From assembly GCA_947175545.1 (NCBI GenBank), contig CAMWNI010000013.1, positions 1 through 64,000 on the forward strand: a stretch of DNA of 64,000 nucleotides, given 5' to 3'. The notes beneath the pieces were generated by a model. The model was given only the letters and a program-made list of their open reading frames with translations. It was not told the DNA's origin and made no database searches. Made by a program: the position numbers and the translations under genes. Origin of the DNA: an uncultured Porphyromonadaceae bacterium. Lineage in GTDB: Bacteria > Bacteroidota > Bacteroidia > Bacteroidales > Muribaculaceae. This document shows, in pieces, positions 1-8,393 of the stretch. Position 1 is the stretch's first letter; every line of letters begins with the position of its first letter.

Positions 1-21
1 TCTGAGGAGCGTTTGAATTTA

Positions 22-142
22 GCCAAGAATATCGCTGAAGTTGGCCAAGAAAACGCAATTTATCCAAGTCATCGCCTTGGTGCTTTGTCTTTAGCCAAGA
101 AAACTATGGGGATAAAACGGGATAAAACAGCAATGGCCAAGA
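22..142. repeat. Four scattered copies of GCCAAGAA plus a 10-bp tandem duplication
   Basis: The octamer GCCAAGAA occurs at 22-29, 44-51, 94-101 and 135-142. GGGATAAAAC is tandemly duplicated at 109-128. The octamers fall in three different reading frames, so they are a DNA-level pattern rather than a protein repeat. An open frame runs from base 1 to a stop at 172-174 on the plus strand (57 codons, no start in the window). The out-of-frame repeats argue against reading it as a real gene tail, although that cannot be excluded. This DNA lies just outside the left att repeat and would be the chromosomal flank. Confidence 0.4.
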
Positions 143-174
143 AAGTTATTCTTTTCTCAGCCATTGATTGTTAA

Positions 175-459
175 GTGTTTATGTAGATTTTATTACTCGG
201 TATTCCTCTTCGTTGAAGAAATTGCTAATAACATTAAATCAGTATTTACGATATTTTTAACTTCAATAGATAAGTAAATTGGGCGATTAAAGACGATGAA
301 ATGCGGCGGTCCTTTAGACGATAAAGCATAGAAGAATGATAGGATAGTTGGGAGACTGCGGGTCTATAGTAAGTTCGACTCGTGTACTCAAATCATGGGC
401 AATGATAATTGTTATTATCGTCTATTCTATGTAGCAAGTCTCGTATACCAAGTAACCGT
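175..459. other. Left end of the integrated element, no gene seen
   Basis: No convincing ORF. It contains the left att-like repeat (204-220), a GATAAGTAAATT sequence at 269-280 resembling the AAGTT-type repeats beside the integrase, and two AGACGAT-type repeats near 290 and 315. These are compatible with attachment-site arm sequences. It lies downstream of the TIR gene, so a terminator would be expected here, but I see no strong hairpin. Confidence 0.4.
204..220. repeat. Left att-like direct repeat
   Basis: This 17-bp copy of the DUF2795 3'-end sequence differs at base 209 from the copy at 11943-11959. An additional AGATTTTAT is shared next to both copies (185-193 and 11926-11934), at a spacing that differs by 2 bp. 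On the minus strand it reads Phe-Phe-Asn-Glu-Glu-Glu-Tyr and then continues seven codons (RVIKST, stop). That tail could be the displaced end of the original gene. Confidence 0.65.
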
Positions 460-1596
460 TTATCCAATTTTGATAGTACCATAATTGTTGTTGATATTAA
501 AATTCGTGTTTCCGTTTTGGGTAACTGATGGTGAGGTTCTGTTGATTTCTGTAAGATTGTTCGTCTGCAGATTGGTGCCTACTGCTTCGTCGGTAAACGA
601 TGCCTTAATCTGATTCATCAGATATTGTGCGTTATCCTGTATCAAAGTTTTCATGTCAAGACTGTTCATGTCGTGAATATAGGTCCAGACATCATTTATG
701 TTATTCATGATGTCGTTAATGTCGTCAAGTTCTCGTTGGAGCAGTTCAAGACTACCTGTTTCCTGAGCGAGTAATTCGCATTTTTTAGCTCGTTCTTTTG
801 CCCAAAAGGCTTTGGATTTAAGCAGCCCTTCTGAATCTCGAGGATATTTTTCTATGTCAATTATAGGGAACACTCGTTCCTTGACATTCTTATTCTTCCA
901 TATTTGCGTGAGTTCGTACATGCAATGAGGTGATTCCAAATAGTCGTTAGTGATAATTACTATTATTCTTGCGCCCTGGCCTATCTCTTCCTCATATTTA
1001 CGGATACTATCGCGATATCCGACATGCTCCTTGTCAATGGAATAATCAATACGATTAGCTTTCAGTCCATTGATAATTGCCTCAACATGATTGTTGGTAG
1101 CTTCGTTGTGCTTGTAGCTGATGTAGACTATTTTACTCATAAAAGTTAGATTTATTCTTTTTACCATTGAGTTATTGTATGAATCATGGATGCATATAGC
1201 CGCAATTGAACCTCTGAGGAGAACGAGAGCGTTATATAGAGCCCTCATGCCGCCCTCGTGCATCGGAAAGTAATCGTTGGCTTCGAAATGAAGCAGTATC
1301 TTGCGTTTTTTTCCGAACATTGCAAAGAAATTGACTAAAGCATCCTCCTCTTGTTGATGATTGGCAGAAAAAATACCAAAGTCGATGTTATGAAAGGCGC
1401 CACTATCGTTGAGTATCTGCAAAACGGATTTATTCCATGATTTGATGCAAACAGGTACGTATTGAATGCCCTCATTGCTGCAGTATTCTTCAATATGAGC
1501 AGTATTCAAGGAGGAATCAATCATGAATATTCCCCCTTGGTGCCAGAGTAGTTCGAGTGACTGACAAAGAGTTAAATATGTCTTGCTGTCAATCAT
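460..1596 (-). CDS. TIR-domain effector with C-terminal Q/N/G-rich motif
   Basis: 378 residues. Residues 1-150 are a globular region I do not recognise. Residues 155-300 look like a TIR domain: first strand KIVYISYK (155-162), a loop around YRDSIRKYEE, strand ARIIVIITNDYL (209-220), then SPHCMYEL (222-229). In that motif Glu228 occupies the place of the catalytic glutamate of NAD-cleaving TIRs (the SxxCxxE pattern). The C-terminus is an Asn/Gln/Gly-rich tail whose last 20 positions (Val358-Ile377) align without a gap to residues 172-191 of the STAND protein encoded just upstream. The start codon overlaps the STAND stop by 8 nt, so translation is probably coupled. Likely role: NAD+-depleting abortive-infection effector activated by the STAND sensor. 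The TIR family call rests on motif reading. The signalling role of the tail is inference. Confidence 0.8.
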   Translation of the reverse strand: MIDSKTYLTLCQSLELLWHQGGIFMIDSSLNTAHIEEYCSNEGIQYVPVCIKSWNKSVLQILNDSGAFHNIDFGIFSANHQQEEDALVNFFAMFGKKRKILLHFEANDYFPMHEGGMRALYNALVLLRGSIAAICIHDSYNNSMVKRINLTFMSKIVYISYKHNEATNNHVEAIINGLKANRIDYSIDKEHVGYRDSIRKYEEEIGQGARIIVIITNDYLESPHCMYELTQIWKNKNVKERVFPIIDIEKYPRDSEGLLKSKAFWAKERAKKCELLAQETGSLELLQRELDDINDIMNNINDVWTYIHDMNSLDMKTLIQDNAQYLMNQIKASFTDEAVGTNLQTNNLTEINRTSPSVTQNGNTNFNINNNYGTIKIG

Positions 1597-4500
1597 TGTC
1601 GAGCTGATGGATGAATTTTTTTATATTTGCAGAACCCTGATTATGCTCGATTACTTTATCAAGAATGTCCATGGCCAATTCTAACTCGGGGAGCATGTCG
1701 GGATCGTCATATTTGCGTATGCTATTATAAGCCTTTAGTACAATTTCGGTTACGGCAGCAATGGAGCGAGTATCGGCCGGTCTCACGGAAGCATATCGGT
1801 TTATACATTCCAGCGTATGCTCGGGATTTATAGCCGCTAATTTGTTGAGGAAATCAAGATATCCGTCGCATTGCTGGAGAACCATCTGTGAGTTCGTATA
1901 TTGCTTGGCCAATTCCCACGAAGCATTTTTTAATGCTGGTAGATTACGGAACAACGCATCAAAACTCTTTGCTAGATCTGACGATGACACATCATGATCA
2001 ACAAACTGCAAAATATAATCCATCGCCGTAGTATCATACATATTCTGCTGCTGGAAGAATGTAATCAGCGCCACCTGAGCATCAATATGCTTAACGGCCC
2101 TGTCCAGAATGTCTTTCGCTCTTTTGTGCTGATGGCGGTACCAAGCGAGCCACAATATTATCGATGTGGTCTTACGACCACCAGACGTTGTTATAGCATT
2201 TTCAAAATAGTCGATCAGTTCATCTGTCGCATAATTGATATAGTAGAACAGAGGATTCAGATTGTGAAGCGGCATCGCCATCAGTTTTGGGTTATAGTCT
2301 TTTGTGAGAACCCTGAATAGCTTCACACTGCGGTCTTTGTCAATATTATTGAGCAATGCGAAATTCAACAGAATCGCGGCACGAGTTGTCACGTTGGCTG
2401 TTGGTGCTATCTGTTCAAGAATATCAAAGATCTGTGATGAATATTGCGGGTATTGCTGGCACTTTACAAGATTATAGGCAGCGTGACCACGAGTGCGGTT
2501 TATAGCGTCTAATTCAATATGACCTTCGTTTAATATGGCATCGTTATGATCATCCTTCTCAAATACAACGCGACATAGGAAATCAAAGAAAACTTGTGGT
2601 AAAACTTTCCCGGGAATACGATCCGTAAAAGCGAATAGTAGTGCATGAACGGTAAAATTGCGATCGGTGCGTTCAATATCATCTCCGATCCATTTTACGA
2701 TTTCAATCATTACCTGCTCAGCAAGATCTAACCGTTCCGCATCAAGCATGCCATGCAATCCGGCTATAGGGTAATCCATCATAATGGAATTATCATCTAT
2801 TATTTCGAGAATAAACTTGAAGAACTTGTCTGGATTTTGGGTTACCTCGTTTCTGAATGCATTTGCTTGCCCTGTAAGAGTTGGAGTTTCAAAATCTATG
2901 TGACTGTTCGTATTGTATGTCTGCATAGATGTACGCCAGGCTTCGAGTGACATGTGGACAATGGCTGATTTGTCTAATGATTGCCAACCGCAGAATGACT
3001 TCATTGAACATGGTCGACTGTTCTCCAACCTCTTGAATTTTCTGCGGAGTCTGCCTAATTCATGGAAGGCTTCTAACGAGATATTCTTAAGTACGTTCTC
3101 GTCGATTGCACTAAGCAAAGTGCCCCGCTGCAGGCCTTCATATGTGAGTGGAATCCCATATTCAAGTCTAACTTTCGGATTCCTCTCATAGCAAAGTTTG
3201 GTGTCCATAGGGTTACTGACCTTCAGTATTGCATCGACAACCGCCTTCTGTTGCTCCCTGTCGAACTTAGGGAATGTAACTCTAAGCACTTCGCCAATGC
3301 CATATTCTACCCAGGTAGTGCTGTTATTGAAGAATCCACGGTTGATGAGGATATCGTAAGCTAAATTTTTGAACTGGTCCGGATTATCGGCGAGAACACA
3401 AAGCGCGGCATAAACCATCGGCTCAATCCCGGAGTCGATCAGATGATGCAGATATGTAGTGATATCTTCGCCGGAATCGAGCCGTCGTTCCAGTGTGTTT
3501 ACGATGTAGTTGAAAAGGAAATCCGGCAGTTCATAATTCATGTTCGGATTGGGATTGCGGACATACTCGTGGAACAGTACGCTTTTTACAACATCCGACA
3601 GCTGCACTTTCCATGCGGTGTCTACCGAGATGCAATTGAGCGCCTCAACGCACATAGACAGAGCCACGTCGGGATACCTTTGCTCAAGCAGCTCGAAGAC
3701 TTCCTTGAATTCATAGCCGATACCGAAATGTGAAGTATATTGTGACTTGCGGTTTGCCACAACCGACCTGATAGCTCTGACCATCTCAGAGGCAACATAA
3801 TCGGGATATTCCACGACCATGTTTGCCAACAGAGACGAACATATCTTATCGGGATAACGTGCTGTTAGTTCTGTGTAGAAAGCATGGGGCTTGACGGAAA
3901 CAGACCTTATGTTCCGGAAATGAAGCTGCGATATCACGGCATCTATTTCATCTTCGCTGCAGACATTCAGCAACTCGCTCATAGTGCCGAAAAAATAGTC
4001 GGAATAATTAGATTGTATTGAACTGAGACTCCCGAGAACTGCATCGCGATATGCTTTCGGGCTTGCACTCCATCCACCATGCTTATGAAGTGCTGACAAC
4101 GCGACATCCGTCCATTCCGGCGTATTAACGGCTTTGAGAGCCACCATCCCAAGCGAATTTTCCGATGATAGAATTTTTTCGACAAGCCGTTTTTCGGCAT
4201 GTGTAGGATTTGGCTGGTAGAACAGGCCCGACAGAGCAAGTGACTTCAGATGAAAACGGATTGAAGGCTTACCGTCGCCATCCACATCAAATAGGATTTT
4301 CTTCAGCGCTGTGACATACGCAACAGGATCGTGTGTACGCAGATAGTTCATTACTGAAGTAACTTGCGAACGTACAAAAAGTCCCTGATGCTTACCCTGT
4401 AGCTCATCAATTATCTGTTTACCGTTCTCAGAGAACCTGCGGGCATATGCATAATCGAACCATGTCTGGTGGGTGAACTGAAGTTGATGTTCCGACTTGC

Positions 4501-6028
4501 GTATAAAACCCTCGGTGCAGAGATAGCTGACCTCATTTGAATACTGTGATTCTATTCGTGCGGATGGGATGCTGATTTTCTGTTCGTCATGCATTCCATC
4601 CACAATCAAATCGATACAAGCCAATAGCCTGTGGCTGTCGGTGTTATCACACTTCGGCTTCATGATGTGCTCGTTCCATAGAACATCATACAGTGAATTG
4701 AAGTTAAGCGACGCCGGTTGTAATCCACGGGGTAAATTCAGCGCTTTTACTTTAATGAAAGCTTCCAGCATCTGGGGATTACCCAAAGCCTCAAGGTCCT
4801 CTGCGCTCATCTCCGGCGACACACCGTTCTGTCTGAGTACATGCTTCACATCGTCCTCCGAGAAACGTTCTATATGCCATTTTTCAGCTCCGAATGAATA
4901 GGAATATATTGAGCTGAGAGTATTGTCGTACTCAAGGTCAAACTCTCGGCACGACACCAATACTCTGACGTTGGATGTACTGCTTATGTCTTTAATGAAT
5001 GTAGCGAGCGACGACAGCGGCGAACGGTCAGACGATAGCGATAGTGACAGTGCGTCAATCTGGTCGACTATTACCACCATTCGTTTCCTGGCCGCCGCAC
5101 AACGCTGCACGGCCTCTGTCAAACTAATGTCAAGGCGCATCTTGTTCTCGATATCGCTAATATCGTCAAACTTCACCAAGTCAGCCTTGAACCCCCACAC
5201 TACATAATTCGGATGATTCTTAAGATGATTATAGACAACATTTGTCAGCGCAGTCTTGCCGATGCCCGGGGCACCCACAACAAATCCCACACGCTTGGAC
5301 TCCTTCTTATCTGCATCAGCCTCTATCCAACTGATAATCCTGTCTTCCTCTTTCCGTTTAATTTCCGGTTTGATAGAAGGGAGTTCATGGCGCAGCGGCG
5401 ACATAAGACTGAAAGCCTTCTCAATATCCTCTACATCGGACTCTTTGGGTATATTTATCTTTATACTGCCCAAGTTCTGCCCAACATATAAAGCAATCTC
5501 TCCATCCTGATTCACATTGGTAATGGGATTCTTCTGTTCTAACAATGTCTTAATACCGTCGGCAACTTTATGCTGACCTGCCAACAACATCTGCTGACCT
5601 GCCAAGAGTTCCTGATTGCTATCACGTAGTGCATCTAACGAAGAGAGAACCACCTCTTTGAGCAATCTTTGGGTATCATTGAACTCTCCGTTCAGGATAT
5701 CAATCTTGTTCTCAATTATAAATTCGTAGCAGATCTGGTCATTGCGTAACTCATCAATCCAGAGTCTGAGCAATTCGCTAAGCTTCGGATGTATTCCTTC
5801 TGCCGGATTCTTGAGATATTTCTCGAGATCTGATAACCGTTCGAACCCACTATCCTTGACGCCATCCTTAACATCTTCGGCTACATCCCACCGGTCTACA
5901 GCCTTTCGGAAACAGACTTTAATACGTTTTTCGAGCGATTTATTACCCACAACGTGATCGATTACCGAATTTCCTAACCCGGCAATCAGCGAAATCACAA
6001 AACTTGAAGCAAGATCAATAAAATCCAT
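1589..6028 (-). CDS. Giant STAND/NLR-like ATPase, putative phage sensor
   Basis: 1479 residues. Residues 1-165 are a mostly helical N-terminal region with a short hydrophobic start and a Leu-Ala-Gly-Gln repeat near 141-152. Residues 172-191 are a Q/G/I-rich motif matching the C-terminus of the neighbouring TIR protein. The ATPase core follows: Walker A GAPGIGKT (252-259), Walker B MVVIVDQID (317-325, Asp322), a sensor-like strand VLVSCREFD (356-364), and a GNPQMLEAF winged-helix-type motif further on. About 900 C-terminal residues look like alpha-helical repeats, the usual ligand-sensing part of STAND proteins. The layout (helical N-terminus, short motif, STAND ATPase, repeats) fits prokaryotic NLR-like antiphage sensors. 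I cannot assign it to a named Avs or bNACHT clade from sequence alone. It lies 252 bp downstream of the R-M genes on the same strand. Confidence 0.8.
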   Translation of the reverse strand: MDFIDLASSFVISLIAGLGNSVIDHVVGNKSLEKRIKVCFRKAVDRWDVAEDVKDGVKDSGFERLSDLEKYLKNPAEGIHPKLSELLRLWIDELRNDQICYEFIIENKIDILNGEFNDTQRLLKEVVLSSLDALRDSNQELLAGQQMLLAGQHKVADGIKTLLEQKNPITNVNQDGEIALYVGQNLGSIKINIPKESDVEDIEKAFSLMSPLRHELPSIKPEIKRKEEDRIISWIEADADKKESKRVGFVVGAPGIGKTALTNVVYNHLKNHPNYVVWGFKADLVKFDDISDIENKMRLDISLTEAVQRCAAARKRMVVIVDQIDALSLSLSSDRSPLSSLATFIKDISSTSNVRVLVSCREFDLEYDNTLSSIYSYSFGAEKWHIERFSEDDVKHVLRQNGVSPEMSAEDLEALGNPQMLEAFIKVKALNLPRGLQPASLNFNSLYDVLWNEHIMKPKCDNTDSHRLLACIDLIVDGMHDEQKISIPSARIESQYSNEVSYLCTEGFIRKSEHQLQFTHQTWFDYAYARRFSENGKQIIDELQGKHQGLFVRSQVTSVMNYLRTHDPVAYVTALKKILFDVDGDGKPSIRFHLKSLALSGLFYQPNPTHAEKRLVEKILSSENSLGMVALKAVNTPEWTDVALSALHKHGGWSASPKAYRDAVLGSLSSIQSNYSDYFFGTMSELLNVCSEDEIDAVISQLHFRNIRSVSVKPHAFYTELTARYPDKICSSLLANMVVEYPDYVASEMVRAIRSVVANRKSQYTSHFGIGYEFKEVFELLEQRYPDVALSMCVEALNCISVDTAWKVQLSDVVKSVLFHEYVRNPNPNMNYELPDFLFNYIVNTLERRLDSGEDITTYLHHLIDSGIEPMVYAALCVLADNPDQFKNLAYDILINRGFFNNSTTWVEYGIGEVLRVTFPKFDREQQKAVVDAILKVSNPMDTKLCYERNPKVRLEYGIPLTYEGLQRGTLLSAIDENVLKNISLEAFHELGRLRRKFKRLENSRPCSMKSFCGWQSLDKSAIVHMSLEAWRTSMQTYNTNSHIDFETPTLTGQANAFRNEVTQNPDKFFKFILEIIDDNSIMMDYPIAGLHGMLDAERLDLAEQVMIEIVKWIGDDIERTDRNFTVHALLFAFTDRIPGKVLPQVFFDFLCRVVFEKDDHNDAILNEGHIELDAINRTRGHAAYNLVKCQQYPQYSSQIFDILEQIAPTANVTTRAAILLNFALLNNIDKDRSVKLFRVLTKDYNPKLMAMPLHNLNPLFYYINYATDELIDYFENAITTSGGRKTTSIILWLAWYRHQHKRAKDILDRAVKHIDAQVALITFFQQQNMYDTTAMDYILQFVDHDVSSSDLAKSFDALFRNLPALKNASWELAKQYTNSQMVLQQCDGYLDFLNKLAAINPEHTLECINRYASVRPADTRSIAAVTEIVLKAYNSIRKYDDPDMLPELELAMDILDKVIEHNQGSANIKKFIHQLDND

Positions 6029-6048
6029 AATAATCTTTTGGAAGAGAA

Positions 6049-6252
6049 CTAAGTTAGGAATGAAGTCATTGACGAACGATTTATAACTTTCTTATGAATG
6101 CACAAAATCCGTGCCACAAATCCGTTTTGGATAGAATGTGGAATTCTATAACAAGATTCAGCACTTAGATCTTTTGCGATGGTATTAATATTTAAGGGTT
6201 TAACTTCAAATATATTATCAAAATTCAATAAAGGTTTATCAATGATTTCCAT
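6049..6252 (-). CDS. Possible small protein of unknown function between R-M and STAND genes
   Basis: A 67-codon ORF fills most of the 252-bp gap between the second methylase and the STAND gene on the same strand. It has no recognisable motif, signal peptide or membrane segment. It could be a genuine small protein, a decayed fragment or a chance ORF in AT-rich DNA. Otherwise the gap shows nothing definite. Confidence 0.25.
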   Translation of the reverse strand: MEIIDKPLLNFDNIFEVKPLNINTIAKDLSAESCYRIPHSIQNGFVARILCIHKKVINRSSMTSFLT

Positions 6253-6280
6253 TTGATAATTTATATTCTTAATAAACTAT

Positions 6281-7456
6281 CTATATCAATTCGCTAATAG
6301 GCATGATTTTGGCCACATATGAATATCTTTTTGCTTTTAGATTTATATCCTTAGTTATAGTGATTTCTTTAGAAGTATCGAAATGTAATACAATATAATA
6401 TGGGGCATTCGATGGGGAAAATCCATGTCGCACAAGTGTTTCATGCGTCCATATCTGGAAAATTCCTTTACTTCTTAATTTGTATAAATGACAGTCCTCT
6501 CCATTAGTATGGATTAAAACATATTGTAATCTTTCAAAACCTGGTTTTACCAACAATGATCCTTTTGAGTCTCCGGCTCTCAAATAGCAGATACCTTTTT
6601 CGAGCATTATCTTTTTTGTAGATTTTCGAGCATGATTAACCATGACCGTGGGCTCCGAGGAATTAGCTTGTAGCATTTTTATCATTCTTGCGACAATGTC
6701 GGGATTTTCCAGTTCCAGTCGTCGTAAATTGCCTATTCTAAGATATTGATTTTCTTTATCAATACCTATGAAATCCCGACCAAGCAGATTCGCAGCTATA
6801 CCTGTTGTGCAACTTCCTGCGAAGGGATCCAATATTAATTCTCCAGGACGTGTTGAAGCCAATATGATTCGATGTAACAGCTTCAATGGCTTCTGTGTAG
6901 GATGTTGACCGCATCTCATTTCCCAGGGCCTTACTATTGGTATTTGCCATACATCTGGCATTCTTTTGCCATTGTTCATTTCTTCCATCTTTGCACAATT
7001 AAAGAAATGGGGATGACTTGCACTTTTTCTGGCCCAAATGAGATATTCTGCAGTGAAACTAAAATATTGAGTTGACAAAGTTGGCCGAGGATCTGATTTT
7101 TGCCAAACTACTATATTTAGTATTCTAAACCCTAGCTTCTGCAAGCAAGTGGCTACACTGAAAATATTATGATAGGTGCCACTAACCCATATAGTCCCAT
7201 CTGGTTTGAGAACATTTTTACACGCCTCAAGCCATTTGTAATTAAAATGGTTAATTTCCTCGAATGATTTTTCTTGATCCCATTCTCCTTTATCAAACTT
7301 TTTGTATTGTCCATTAATACGTACGGTCTTCCCTTTAGATAAAAAGTAAGGAGGATCTGCAAATATCATATCCACAAATCCTTCAATAACATTTTGGGCT
7401 TCTATGGAATCTCCACAGAAAGTTTTGAAATTTTCAAATTGAGAATGTATAATCAT
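6281..7456 (-). CDS. Beta-class adenine DNA methyltransferase with C-terminal extension (second MTase of the R-M cassette)
   Basis: 391 residues. Catalytic motif IV DPPY lies at 34-37, ahead of the SAM-binding motif DPFAGSCTTG (209-218) followed by LLGRDFIGID. Motif order IV-then-I and the HPTQKPL segment (184-190) define the beta class, which includes DpnA, M.HinfI and CcrM. Residues 280-391 form an extra domain (…KSTKKIMLEKGICYLRAG…FQIWTHETLVRHGF…) of the kind found C-terminally in HinfI/CcrM-like enzymes. It starts 12 bp after the M.EcoRV-like gene and is probably co-transcribed. Two methylases of different class beside one nuclease recall DpnII-type sets, where the second enzyme protects single-stranded or incoming DNA. 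Its target cannot be read from the sequence. Confidence 0.85.
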   Translation of the reverse strand: MIIHSQFENFKTFCGDSIEAQNVIEGFVDMIFADPPYFLSKGKTVRINGQYKKFDKGEWDQEKSFEEINHFNYKWLEACKNVLKPDGTIWVSGTYHNIFSVATCLQKLGFRILNIVVWQKSDPRPTLSTQYFSFTAEYLIWARKSASHPHFFNCAKMEEMNNGKRMPDVWQIPIVRPWEMRCGQHPTQKPLKLLHRIILASTRPGELILDPFAGSCTTGIAANLLGRDFIGIDKENQYLRIGNLRRLELENPDIVARMIKMLQANSSEPTVMVNHARKSTKKIMLEKGICYLRAGDSKGSLLVKPGFERLQYVLIHTNGEDCHLYKLRSKGIFQIWTHETLVRHGFSPSNAPYYIVLHFDTSKEITITKDINLKAKRYSYVAKIMPISELI

Positions 7457-7468
7457 TGTATTATCATC

Positions 7469-8392
7469 CTATGCATGAATATCAAATAAAGAAGGAGCAT
7501 TTTGACTCTTATAAATATTCCTTGGTTGATCGACAATATCAAAATTATATACCAAGGCTTCTACAATGCTATGACGATTATCTACGCTTCCTCCATTATG
7601 ATAGAAATGATCTTTAGTGGCCACATTAAACTGGCTCCATAATTTTTCCATCATTTCATTTTCTCTGAATTCATTATGATGCCACGTAGATAATATAAAT
7701 TTTGCCGGAGTCTCTGAAAGAAGTTTAAAAAGCATTTTTTCATCCTCCTCTGTCCAACCATTATAGTAATCTACATAACGGCCATAGTATGGTGGATCAC
7801 AATAAATAATATCATCTCTGGTCGCTTGTTTGATTAAGTCAACAAACGACGTAATCTTGAAATCCCAAGAACCTGATGCGATTATTTGACGCACTCCTGC
7901 GACTTGATTGCATATTTTAGTAATATAGGCCGGAGCAAACCGTTCTGGCTTCTTACAAAATGGAATATTCCAATCGCCCTTTTTATTAAAACGCATCATT
8001 CCATTAAATCCGGCCCTTGAGAGAAAAATGAAATCAAACGGATCTCCACTACTATTGAATCGATCTCTAACAGCCTTGTAGTGATCATAGCCATTATTCC
8101 CAGCCAATCTAAGGCACTCACCCTCCCGTTCCAGATAATCACGCATTTTCCCAGCTGTAATTTCACCGGATTGAAGTTTCTTATAAAAGTTGATTATATG
8201 CGGATTTGTGTCGCCAACCAAATGGCGACCATTTACCAAAGAGTTAAGCCCAACAACTCCCGTACCGAAGAAGGGCTCAATCCAGGTAGCTGTATCTAAA
8301 TCTATTCCAGATCTTAGTACTAAGTCATTTATCCAAGGCACTAACTTTGTTTTAATTCCTTGGGACTTTATCGGTGGAATTTGCACGTTCAT
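7469..8392 (-). CDS. M.EcoRV-like alpha-class adenine methyltransferase (predicted GATATC)
   Basis: 307 residues, close to the length of Dam/M.EcoRV enzymes (about 270-300). The N-terminus PPIKSQGIKTKLVPWI (6-21) and SAM motif IEPFFGTGV (38-46) are followed by a target-recognition region and catalytic DPPYYGRYVDYY (199-210). The segments KSQGIKTKLVP, AYITKI and STWHHN are what I recall as typical of M.EcoRV. The neighbour is an EcoRV-like nuclease, so the predicted product is N6-methyladenine in GATATC. The ATG lies 1 bp past the nuclease stop, indicating one transcript. Specificity is inferred from homology and context, not shown. Confidence 0.9.
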   Translation of the reverse strand: MNVQIPPIKSQGIKTKLVPWINDLVLRSGIDLDTATWIEPFFGTGVVGLNSLVNGRHLVGDTNPHIINFYKKLQSGEITAGKMRDYLEREGECLRLAGNNGYDHYKAVRDRFNSSGDPFDFIFLSRAGFNGMMRFNKKGDWNIPFCKKPERFAPAYITKICNQVAGVRQIIASGSWDFKITSFVDLIKQATRDDIIYCDPPYYGRYVDYYNGWTEEDEKMLFKLLSETPAKFILSTWHHNEFRENEMMEKLWSQFNVATKDHFYHNGGSVDNRHSIVEALVYNFDIVDQPRNIYKSQNAPSLFDIHA

Positions 8393-8393
8393 A

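Noticed and set aside
1-174. C-terminal part of a gene on the plus strand
   Set aside because: Open to the edge, but the internal repeats are out of frame with each other and no family is recognisable; left as unproven.
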